A DNA stretch of 5,876 nucleotides from Acidobacteriaceae bacterium (GTDB taxonomy: Bacteria; Acidobacteriota; Terriglobia; Terriglobales; Acidobacteriaceae): positions 1 to 5,876 of the forward strand of contig DAHUZD010000183.1 in NCBI GenBank assembly GCA_027306745.1, read 5' to 3'. Shown one piece after another: positions 1 through 5,876 of the stretch. The notes under the pieces are model-generated. The model worked only from the letters and a program-made list of their open reading frames with translations, was not told the origin of the DNA and searched no databases. The translations under genes were made by a program, and so were the position numbers. Position 1 is the first letter of the stretch, and each line of letters begins with the position of its first letter.

Positions 1-2148
1 CGCCACGTCATATTGCTCTTCAGGCGCATCCGAAAGCAGACCCACAGGATCGACAATCTGCCACGGGCCTGCATCAATGGAAACCGCGGCACGTGCAATG
101 CGCGAGAGTGCATCCTTGGCGATGAATCGCAGATGCACCGCCCCATTTTGTATTGTTGCTGTGATCTCGCTCAGCACCGGCGGCGTGGTGTCCACCAAAA
201 ACGCTGCACTTTCCTTCGAGCCAGTCAGCGCAGCCGAGGCCGGGTTGGACGGTGCATCGGTAGCCGTAATGCGCAGACGGTACCAACCATCGGGCAGCAG
301 TCGTAGATCCAAGGAGCGGTAAGGCTCGCGGAGATTTTTAGCCAGCACCTGCCAGCGGCTATCGCCTTCGGCGCGGGCTTCCACTGTGTAGCGTAGCGCA
401 TCGCCGTTGGGGTCATGCGCCCGCCAACGCGCCGTGGCGCAGTCTGGATCGTGCAGCGCAGTCAGCGGCCCAGCAGTGGGGTCCATGTTGAAAACCAACC
501 CCGACGGCGGATCATCCGCATTGGGCAGGTTGATGGACACCGTCTCTGGCTGCGGCGGGTTCAGGCCCGGATGCAAACGCGCGTGCAGCTTGACGATAAC
601 CGCATCCACGCTGGGCGCAACGTTCTGCGGCAGGTAGGCCAGCGTGACCTGTTCGATGCGCGCATTGGGATGCAACACTGCCTTCCACTGCAAAAAACGC
701 GCTGCTGGCGCGGGAATGGGGCCAGCGTTCGCGCCCGCTTGTTTCCAATCACTCCATCCGGCTTCGGGCTGCTCCACGTTGCCGCTGCGCACAAACAGAT
801 CGTAGCCGCCCACGCCGCGCACCGTGGCCCGGCCCCAGTGCGAGAAAAACTTTGCGTCGAAGATTTGGCTGGTGTACACGGAGTCATTCGCAGAGGGCTG
901 GGCCGCTGCCTCCAGCCGGTAGAGCTTGCCCGTGTTGCTGGTGGCTACATACAGCGCGTGGTTCAGCAGCGCGAAGGCCGTGGCCTGGTGTGCGTCCAAA
1001 TGGGCGAAGTCGGCAAAGTCTCCATTGGCAGTGATGCGGTACAGATGGCCCTGATTGCCGCTGGCGGCCAGCAAGCCCGGCGTGGTGCTCGTCTGCCATG
1101 CCAGCGCGTAAACGACATCGTTGACCGAAGACCATAGCTCGCGCGGCGCGCCATCCGGTGCGATCTGATCGATCTCCGTGCCTTGCGGCAGCAATGTATT
1201 GTTGCTGGAAGCCTGCATGGATCCCGGAGCCAGCACGGTGACGGTGGTGGTCACCGTAGCGCCGCCGCCATGCGCACCGAGCGGTGGCAGCGGTGGCCTC
1301 GTGCTCTTTTCACCCATCGAGGCCGCATACAAATTGCCTGCCGGGTCCAGGGCCAGCGCGGTCACCTCGCGCCGATTGGATTCAAACAGCACAAAACCCT
1401 TCGTAGCGCCATTCTTTCCATCGTACGTAATTCGGTAGACGAGTCCGCGGCCATCGCTGCCTGCATACAGCGTTCCATCCGGGCCAAAGAGCAGGCAGCG
1501 AATGTGCTCCTCGGCGCTGGTGAAGTATGCCTCCGGCTGCGCGGCGGGTTGTTTGGGATCGACGCGATAGATCGCCGCTGGCCCGCCGGTGGCGATGTAC
1601 AAACGTCCCTGCGCGTCGAAGGCCAAATCCCAAATGTAGGTGGGCTTCGTGCTGATCTTTTCTGTGTCGAAGACCACCGTTGGCGGCGTGCCCGGCTTGG
1701 CGTTGGGATCGATGCGGTAGACCTTGCCATGTGGAAGCGTGGCTGCGTACAACATTCCATCCGGTCCCAGGCGCACTGCCTGTACGGAGACAGGGTTGCC
1801 CAGCGCTTTTGCGTCCATCAATGTGGTGGAGCTGCCATCGGAGGCCGCCTTCAGCACCAAGGCAGGCGAGCCGGTTCCTAGATACGCGGTGCCATTCGTG
1901 TCGGCATCCACCGCCCATACATCCGCCGCAGGCGTGGCAAGCACCGCATGAGCCACCGGCGCGGGCAGCAGAGCACCATCGCTGGCAATGGCCACACCCT
2001 GCGGCGTGCCGCTTTCCCAGGCCGCGTAGCTGGCCGTGGACCAGCCGCGCGTGCGCTGGGCGTGCAGCGTCCAACCCGTGGCGGCGGCCACTACGGCAAC
2101 AACCATCTGCGTGCGTGCGATGTGTCTGCGGAAAGAACAGTGCTGCAT
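1..2148 (-). CDS. Secreted beta-propeller protein with Ig/FN3-like C-terminal modules (partial, C-terminus outside window)
   Basis: The frame is open without a stop from the ATG at 2148 to the left edge (716 codons), so the C-terminus is missing. The start is fixed by a GAGGAG ribosome binding site five bases upstream. Residues 1-30 look like a Sec signal peptide: basic RRHIAR, a hydrophobic stretch MVVAVVAAATGWTL, then a likely cut after LHA. Residues about 75-412 hold about seven repeats of the type LxxxPDGxLYAATxxxGxVYRID (near 75-105, 120-147, 171-198, 213-241, 260-279, 342-374, 387-412), consistent with one seven-bladed propeller of NHL/SMP-30-like style. Blade 5 is interrupted by a Pro/Gly/Thr-rich insert (about 279-312). 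Residues 424-492 (YTSQIFDAKFFSHWGR, then ARFLQWKAVL) look like a beta-sandwich module. Residues about 568-655 resemble an FN3/Ig-like domain ending in DTTPPVL, and another such module begins at 657. No catalytic motif is recognised. It probably acts in the periplasm or at the cell surface, perhaps binding a carbohydrate or a protein. It is likely co-transcribed with the S55-family gene 31 bases upstream. The coding call is firm; the function is unknown. Confidence 0.88.
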   Translation of the reverse strand, partial: MQHCSFRRHIARTQMVVAVVAAATGWTLHAQRTRGWSTASYAAWESGTPQGVAIASDGALLPAPVAHAVLATPAADVWAVDADTNGTAYLGTGSPALVLKAASDGSSTTLMDAKALGNPVSVQAVRLGPDGMLYAATLPHGKVYRIDPNAKPGTPPTVVFDTEKISTKPTYIWDLAFDAQGRLYIATGGPAAIYRVDPKQPAAQPEAYFTSAEEHIRCLLFGPDGTLYAGSDGRGLVYRITYDGKNGATKGFVLFESNRREVTALALDPAGNLYAASMGEKSTRPPLPPLGAHGGGATVTTTVTVLAPGSMQASSNNTLLPQGTEIDQIAPDGAPRELWSSVNDVVYALAWQTSTTPGLLAASGNQGHLYRITANGDFADFAHLDAHQATAFALLNHALYVATSNTGKLYRLEAAAQPSANDSVYTSQIFDAKFFSHWGRATVRGVGGYDLFVRSGNVEQPEAGWSDWKQAGANAGPIPAPAARFLQWKAVLHPNARIEQVTLAYLPQNVAPSVDAVIVKLHARLHPGLNPPQPETVSINLPNADDPPSGLVFNMDPTAGPLTALHDPDCATARWRAHDPNGDALRYTVEARAEGDSRWQVLAKNLREPYRSLDLRLLPDGWYRLRITATDAPSNPASAALTGSKESAAFLVDTTPPVLSEITATIQNGAVHLRFIAKDALSRIARAAVSIDAGPWQIVDPVGLLSDAPEEQYDVA

Positions 2149-2153
2149 GGGAA

Positions 2154-2159
2154 CTCCTC
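2154..2159 (-). promoter_or_regulatory. Ribosome binding site of the propeller gene
   Basis: On the minus strand this reads GAGGAG and is followed by five bases (TTCCC) and then the ATG at 2148. It is close to the ideal Shine-Dalgarno sequence. It decides the start over the in-frame ATG 14 codons further in, which would remove the basic part of the signal peptide. It lies in the 31-base gap after the S55-family stop codon, consistent with translation of a second cistron in one message. Confidence 0.8.
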
Positions 2160-2179
2160 AAGGTTTGGCGCTCTGTGCG

Positions 2180-4060
2180 TTACGGGCGAATCTCCAGTGG
2201 AAGGGTCTGCGCTCCATCCACCACTGCATCCACGGCTGCGGAGCCGAGCGGCACAGCCGTCTGGCCACGCAGCATCGCGTCTTTGCCACCGCCCTCGCCA
2301 GCCGATTGCAGCACGTTGGCCATCGACAGCGGCACGGCGGGCAGGCGCGCGCCGTCCAGCGTAGCCTGCGGCTGTGGAGCCAGCAGCGTGACATAAACGC
2401 GGTCATTTTTGTGCAGTTCATTCAGGTGCGCGATGGCCGTATCCAAATCCATGTGTTCTGCCGCCGCTCCGGCCAGCGGACTGGTCATCTGATCCAGCAG
2501 CGTGCCGTTGCTCACCAACAGATCCACCGTGCCCGCCTGCAGCGTCTCCGGCAGATGTACGGCCAGTCGCACCACGCGCGGTGCCTGACGGTAGGGCAGC
2601 AACGTCGCTTCCACCGTCACTGTGCCGCCCGGATGCGCGATCGGATCAATCACGCGCGCCGATTGCAGCGTGGCCGTCCTCCGCCCGGGCAACTCCTCAA
2701 AGTGAACCGTCATCGAGCGCACTGGCGGAAGCTGTCGCGTGTTGTTGTAGAGCAGGCCAAAGCTCTGGCTCAGCACCATGGCCGCCGCAACGCCGGGCGG
2801 CATGCGCTCATCCGGCGCAAAAAGATCGTTAATTTTGACCGTCGGCGCACCGTTGAAGGTGAGCACGCCATGCATGCGATAGCTGGCCTGGTCGTTGTAG
2901 CCGTTGGTGCCCAGCAGCGCCTGATACACAGACACGGTCACCGCTCCCGGTGTCAGCCGAGGATGCTCGGCGACAGAAAAGTGATACGTGTGCGGCTGCG
3001 CAATGCCATCCACCGTCACCGTGACGGGCAGCATGGGAGCCTGCGCACCCATCTGCCCCAGAATGCCCGAGGCGCGGTCGCCGGTAAACGCGCCCACGGT
3101 CTCCGTCGTGTTGATGATCTTGATCGGATCGAGTGGAGAAGCCACCGTGGTCACCACTTCAGCCTTGGTCATGGGCAGGTCAATCTTGCCGTACTGCGTC
3201 ACTGGATGTCCGCAGGCCAGCAATTGCTTCGCGTCGATGTACGTCACCGTGCAGGTGGCCGACATATTCAGGTCGCCCTGCACGATGATGGCGCTGATGG
3301 CCGAACCGGGCAGAATCGGCTCCGGCTGCTTGGCCGTGGGGTCGGCTCCGCCGAGGCCCGTGGCCTCTGCGGCAAAGCCCAGCGAGTGAAATTGATTTTG
3401 AAACAACGCAATCGCCTGCGGAGAATATCCATCCAGCACCAGCGGCGCGGCGATAGGTTGCAGCAGCGGCTGGGTCTGCGCCGCCTCCTGCGCTGTCTTC
3501 TGCGGTGTCTCTGCGCTGCTCATCCCCGTCCAAGCCGCCGTCTGCGCATCGCCAGCATTCTCAGCCTGTGCAGGCCCATTCTGCCGCAGCACGTGCAGCA
3601 TTTGTTCAATGGGAGTGATGCCAGCCAGCGGCTCCTTGCTGAACTGGCCGACGCGATAGCCGATTGCACCCAGCAGCTTTCCATCAATGTAGACAGGGCT
3701 GCCGCTCATGCCTGCGGCGACTCCGGTATATTCGGGCCGACTGCCATGCAGCCGCGCAAGAATCATGTCCTTGCCTGGGCCGATTGCATCATGCAGCACG
3801 CCGAGTATCTCCACCTGCATCGGCTCCGGCTGCGTGCCTTGGAAGACGGTATAGGCCGTGCCCTGCAGGCCTGCGTGCACCTCGCGCAGCGGAAAAATGT
3901 TAGCCGCATCGCTGGCGGGCGGTGTCGCCGGGGCAGCGGGAGCCGTGGGCGACGCTTGCGCAACAGCTACTGGCGTACCCAGCAGGCACGCAGCCAATAG
4001 GCCAACGCTGGCTGGTTTGCGGCGCATCACGAGACGAGGGAAACAGGGCGGCTGCGGCAT
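2180..4060 (-). CDS. Exported SpoIVB-like (peptidase family S55) protein
   Basis: It encodes 626 residues from the chosen ATG and ends in TAA. A signal sequence (MRRKPASVGLLAACLLGTP, residues 12-30) ends in AVAQA and is followed by a Pro/Ala-rich linker. The core GMSGSPVYIDGKLLGAIGYR begins at residue 117; it matches the active-site serine region of SpoIVB-type serine peptidases, with putative nucleophile Ser119. A Gln/Ala/Thr-rich linker (about 160-205) follows. Then comes a region resembling the His half of S55: GTVTY-like TCTVTYIDAKQLLACGHP with His285, followed by GAFTGDRASGILGQMG (323-338). Residues about 450-626 look like a beta-rich C-terminal domain. No PDZ domain is seen. The Ser half precedes the His half, the opposite of SpoIVB. 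The start is uncertain: the frame is open up to an ATG at 4201, with further ATGs at 4168 and 4027. None has a convincing ribosome binding site; 4060 or 4027 gives a normal signal peptide. Family assignment is good. Proteolytic activity is inferred and the substrate is unknown. Sporulation is not implied. Confidence 0.88.
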   Translation of the reverse strand: MPQPPCFPRLVMRRKPASVGLLAACLLGTPVAVAQASPTAPAAPATPPASDAANIFPLREVHAGLQGTAYTVFQGTQPEPMQVEILGVLHDAIGPGKDMILARLHGSRPEYTGVAAGMSGSPVYIDGKLLGAIGYRVGQFSKEPLAGITPIEQMLHVLRQNGPAQAENAGDAQTAAWTGMSSAETPQKTAQEAAQTQPLLQPIAAPLVLDGYSPQAIALFQNQFHSLGFAAEATGLGGADPTAKQPEPILPGSAISAIIVQGDLNMSATCTVTYIDAKQLLACGHPVTQYGKIDLPMTKAEVVTTVASPLDPIKIINTTETVGAFTGDRASGILGQMGAQAPMLPVTVTVDGIAQPHTYHFSVAEHPRLTPGAVTVSVYQALLGTNGYNDQASYRMHGVLTFNGAPTVKINDLFAPDERMPPGVAAAMVLSQSFGLLYNNTRQLPPVRSMTVHFEELPGRRTATLQSARVIDPIAHPGGTVTVEATLLPYRQAPRVVRLAVHLPETLQAGTVDLLVSNGTLLDQMTSPLAGAAAEHMDLDTAIAHLNELHKNDRVYVTLLAPQPQATLDGARLPAVPLSMANVLQSAGEGGGKDAMLRGQTAVPLGSAAVDAVVDGAQTLPLEIRP

Positions 4061-4199
4061 CGCTACCAGAGTAGAGCCTGCGGGCGCTTTTGCGATAGTC
4101 CGCGTCCTTGGCCCGGCGCATGTCCGGCCCAGTACCGCGGCGAGTGTCTCGCCCGGCGCACTCCGCATTTGTTCCCGCCACTGGATTTGTGCGAAGATC

Positions 4200-4214
4200 A
4201 TTTGGGATTTGCAT
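4200..4214 (+). repeat. Direct repeat copy 1 (ATTTGGGATTTGCAT)
   Basis: This 15-base sequence lies 72 bases before the xylulokinase start. It matches ATTTGGGATTGGCAT at 5798-5812 in 14 of 15 positions, the difference being T at 4210 versus G at 5808. Both copies lie in non-coding, AT-richer DNA, so a shared regulator site or promoter element is possible. Chance cannot be excluded from two copies. Confidence 0.5.
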
Positions 4215-4240
4215 TTTCACTCTAAATTGAATTAGATGCG
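4200..4240. promoter_or_regulatory. AT-rich island in divergent intergenic region, likely promoter zone
   Basis: This AT-rich stretch interrupts otherwise GC-rich DNA between the divergent S55-family and xylulokinase starts. On the plus strand a weak pair can be drawn, TTGCAT at 4209 and TTAGAT at 4232 with a 17-base spacer. On the minus strand TAGAGT (within 4219-4224) is a weak -10 candidate. Neither pair is close to the sigma-70 consensus, so this is a location call only. The left part carries the 15-base sequence ATTTGGGATTTGCAT, which recurs with one mismatch after the xylulokinase gene. The rest of the gap (4061-4199) is GC-rich, and its minus-strand frame remains open as a possible N-terminal extension of the S55-family gene. 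Confidence 0.35.
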
Positions 4241-4271
4241 AACGGTCCGCGCCAGCGCACCGGCTTCGCAC

Positions 4272-4278
4272 GGGGGAG
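4272..4278 (+). promoter_or_regulatory. Ribosome binding site of xylulokinase
   Basis: GGGGGAG is followed by eight bases and then ATG at 4287. It supports 4287 as the start rather than the upstream in-frame ATG at 4236. The 17 residues added by the longer version (beginning MRTVRASAPASHGG) have no counterpart in the FGGY kinase family, whose proteins begin almost directly with the first phosphate-binding strand. Confidence 0.65.
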
Positions 4279-4286
4279 CTACGGGT

Positions 4287-5768
4287 ATGGTCTTTCTTGG
4301 CATGGATGTGGGCACAGGCGGCACACGCGCCGTTCTGGTGGATGCGAACGGCAAAGTCATCGCTTCGGCTTCCAGCGAACATGCAGCCTTCCGCGCCACC
4401 AGCGATGGCTGGGCCGAGCAAGACCCCGCCGATTGGTGGCGCGCCGCGCAAGAGGCCATCCGCGCAGTACTGACTGAAAGCAAGTTGAAAGCCAGCGACA
4501 TCGCCTGCATCGGCCTGACCGGCCAGATGCACGGTGCGGTGCTGCTCGACAAGGCCGGGGAGGTATTGCGGCCCTCGTTGATCTGGTGCGACACGCGCAG
4601 CACGCCACAGTGCAACTGGCTGCACACCATGATTGGCCGCGAAAAGCTGATCGAGCTGACCTGCAACCCCGCTCTGCCCAACTTCACGCTGACCAAGCTG
4701 CTGTGGGTGCGCGACAATGAGCCGGAGATTTATGCCCGCGTGGCGCACATGCTTTGCCCCAAGGATTATGTGCGCTATCGCCTCAGCGGCAGCTATGCGA
4801 TGGATGTGCAGGAGGCCAGCGGCACGCTGCTGCTTGATGTCACGCACCGCACTTGGTCGAAGGAGGTCGCGCAGGCCTCCGGCGTGCCATTGGAGTGGCT
4901 GCCAGAACTCTTTGAATCTCCCGCAGTCTGCGCCAAAATAAGCGCTGAGGCCGCCGCCAAAACTGGATTGCTCGCAGGCACGCCCATCGTGGCCGGCGCA
5001 GGCGACCAGGGTGCGGGCGCAGTCGGCATGGGCATTTTGAAGCCCGGCGCGGTCAGCGCCACGATCGGCACATCGGGCGTGGTCTTTGCCGCAACGGATC
5101 GCCCGGTGCGCGATCCTGGCGGTCGCTTGCACACCTTTTGCCACGCTGTTCCGGGCCGCTGGCACGTTATGGGCGTCACCCAGGCCGCGGGGCTGTCCCT
5201 GCGTTGGTACCGCGATACCTTCTGCCCTGGCACGCCATATAACAAGCTCAACGAACTCGCAGTCAAGGTGCCCGCAGGCAGCGAAGGACTCTTTTGGACG
5301 CCGTATCTGGTCGGCGAGCGCACGCCGCATCTGGACCCGGAGGCCCGCGCCAGCTTCATCGGCCTGACCGCCGCGCATGGCCAGGGCCACTTGGTGCGCG
5401 CCATTCAGGAGGGCGTCACCTACAGCCTGCGCGACACCTTCACACTCTTTGCGGAGTTGGGGATTCCCGTCCGTGGCAGTGTGCGCTTGGGCGGCGGCGG
5501 CGCGCAGGGCGCGCTCTGGCGTCAGATTCAGGCCGACATCTACGGCCATCCGGTGGAGATTCTCACCGCTGAAGAAGGCGGAGCCTTTGGCGCGGCGCTA
5601 CTGGCTGGTGTGGGCGCGGGTGCGTGGAAGGATGTGGATGCGGCCTGTGACGCGGCCTTGCAGGTTGCGGAAACCTTGCAACCGCAAGCGCAGAATCGCA
5701 TCACCTACGAGCACGGCTATGCCACCTATCGGAAAATTTATCCAGCCACACGCAGCCTGCGCGGGTAA
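4287..5768 (+). CDS. xylB: Xylulokinase (FGGY family carbohydrate kinase)
   Basis: This cytoplasmic enzyme phosphorylates D-xylulose with ATP to xylulose 5-phosphate, feeding the pentose phosphate pathway. It is complete at 493 residues, close to the 484 of E. coli XylB. The N-terminal FGGY domain opens with FLGMDVGTGGTRAVLVD (residues 3-19), the actin-like phosphate loop with Asp7. It continues with GWAEQDPADWW (41-51), GLTGQMHGAVLLD (76-88, the MHG substrate loop) and FTLTKLLWVR (133-142). PKDYVRYRLSG (158-168) is typical of xylulokinases. The C-terminal domain contains AGAGDQGAGAVGMG (236-249) with the presumed catalytic base Asp240, then IGTSGVVFA (260-268), FCHAVPGRWHVMGV (284-297), PYLVGERTPHLDP (339-351), and the adenine-binding LGGGGAQGALWRQIQAD (401-417). 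The MHG loop, GERTPH and the FCHA.P.RWH segment favour xylulokinase over glycerol kinase or ribulokinase. No xylose isomerase, transporter or regulator is visible in the window. It is divergent from the secreted-protein operon. Confidence 0.95.
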   Translation: MVFLGMDVGTGGTRAVLVDANGKVIASASSEHAAFRATSDGWAEQDPADWWRAAQEAIRAVLTESKLKASDIACIGLTGQMHGAVLLDKAGEVLRPSLIWCDTRSTPQCNWLHTMIGREKLIELTCNPALPNFTLTKLLWVRDNEPEIYARVAHMLCPKDYVRYRLSGSYAMDVQEASGTLLLDVTHRTWSKEVAQASGVPLEWLPELFESPAVCAKISAEAAAKTGLLAGTPIVAGAGDQGAGAVGMGILKPGAVSATIGTSGVVFAATDRPVRDPGGRLHTFCHAVPGRWHVMGVTQAAGLSLRWYRDTFCPGTPYNKLNELAVKVPAGSEGLFWTPYLVGERTPHLDPEARASFIGLTAAHGQGHLVRAIQEGVTYSLRDTFTLFAELGIPVRGSVRLGGGGAQGALWRQIQADIYGHPVEILTAEEGGAFGAALLAGVGAGAWKDVDAACDAALQVAETLQPQAQNRITYEHGYATYRKIYPATRSLRG

Positions 5769-5789
5769 ATAGAAGCATTTTATTTTTTT
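5767..5789 (+). terminator. Possible weak terminator after xylulokinase
   Basis: AAATAGAA (5767-5774) can pair with TTTTATTT (5778-5785), including one G-U pair, around a three-base loop, and is followed by four more T. The stem is almost all A-U and overlaps the stop codon, so it would be unstable for an intrinsic terminator. The T-rich tract stands out sharply from the GC-rich surroundings. The call is tentative. Confidence 0.3.
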
Positions 5790-5797
5790 GTTGATCT

Positions 5798-5812
5798 ATT
5801 TGGGATTGGCAT
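5798..5812 (+). repeat. Direct repeat copy 2 (ATTTGGGATTGGCAT)
   Basis: This is the second copy of the 15-base sequence found before xylulokinase. It lies 29 bases after the xylulokinase stop. Its last two bases are the first two of an ATG that opens a 22-codon frame running off the right edge. It could therefore sit directly in front of a following gene, although no good ribosome binding site accompanies that ATG. Confidence 0.5.
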
Positions 5813-5840
5813 GAGAGACTCGCGTGGATTTCCCCCCGAG

Positions 5841-5852
5841 ATGAGAACTCAT
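5841..5852. repeat. Short inverted repeat ATGAG-AA-CTCAT
   Basis: Two five-base arms separated by two bases form a near-palindrome. A related sequence, ATGAGAGACTC, lies 30 bases upstream at 5811-5821 and shares the left arm and most of the right arm. This could be an operator-like site for the next gene or a small hairpin. It is short enough to arise by chance. Confidence 0.3.
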
Positions 5853-5876
5853 GTCATTCCCGATTGGATGCTGCAA

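Noticed and set aside
2104..2148. Twin-arginine (Tat) signal in the propeller protein (FRRHIA)
   Set aside because: The pair of Arg is present but the surrounding S/T-R-R-x-F-L-K pattern is not, so an ordinary Sec signal fits better.
1382..2161. A 259-codon minus-strand frame overlapping the propeller gene
   Set aside because: It is in another frame of the same strand. The frame starting at 2148 has the ribosome binding site, signal peptide and repeated propeller strands, while this one is Arg/His/Gly-rich and without repeats.
2036..4000. A 654-codon plus-strand open frame opposite the S55-family gene
   Set aside because: The translation is dominated by Arg, His and Gln with no domain features and no ribosome binding site. 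The opposite strand carries clear S55 motifs and a signal peptide.
4236..4286. Upstream ATG start for xylulokinase at 4236
   Set aside because: It adds 17 residues not expected in the family, and has no ribosome binding site, whereas GGGGGAG precedes the ATG at 4287.
3900..5549. A 549-codon minus-strand open frame opposite xylulokinase
   Set aside because: It lies almost wholly antisense to a gene with unmistakable FGGY motifs. Its protein is rich in Arg/Ala/Gly/His without recognisable domains, as expected of the reverse frame of GC-biased codons.
1..5876. CRISPR array, tRNA, rRNA, insertion sequence or riboswitch
   Set aside because: No regularly spaced repeats, tRNA-like cloverleaf, rRNA stretch, transposase motif or terminal inverted repeats were seen. 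Nearly all the sequence is accounted for by three genes.

Overview
The window is GC-rich coding DNA from a bacterium that uses ordinary Sec-type export signals. The combination of a secreted SpoIVB/S55-family protein with a GMSGSPVYIDG core and a downstream secreted beta-propeller protein is what I associate with Acidobacteriota (Terriglobia/Acidobacteriaceae). That placement is from memory of the families, not from a search, and is moderate at best.

Layout: two minus-strand genes form a likely operon transcribed leftward. The upstream gene (about 4060 to 2180) encodes an exported peptidase-family S55 (SpoIVB-like) protein of about 626 residues. After a 31-base gap with a strong ribosome binding site, the second gene starts at 2148 and stays open to the left edge. 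It encodes at least 716 residues: a signal peptide, about seven beta-propeller blades, a beta-sandwich-like module and Ig/FN3-like modules, with the C-terminus beyond the window. Divergent to this operon, a complete xylulokinase gene (xylB-like) runs rightward from 4287 to 5768. About 225 bases separate the two start codons, with a short AT-rich island at about 4200-4235 that is the best place for divergent promoters. The last 108 bases after xylulokinase hold a T-rich tract with a weak possible terminator, and a few short repeats. Short open frames run off the edge on both strands, and neither can be assigned.

How the genes work together: xylulokinase is cytoplasmic and feeds D-xylulose into the pentose phosphate pathway. 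The two secreted proteins are probably co-expressed and act outside the cytoplasmic membrane, but their substrate and purpose are unknown. Nothing in the sequence ties them to xylose use beyond divergent placement.

The most interesting points are these. The S55-like protein carries its serine motif before its histidine motif, the reverse of SpoIVB, which suggests a circular permutation. The position of SpoIVB's catalytic Asp is not conserved. The only two cysteines of its mature part face each other across a predicted hairpin next to the putative catalytic His. A 14-of-15 direct repeat brackets the xylulokinase gene.
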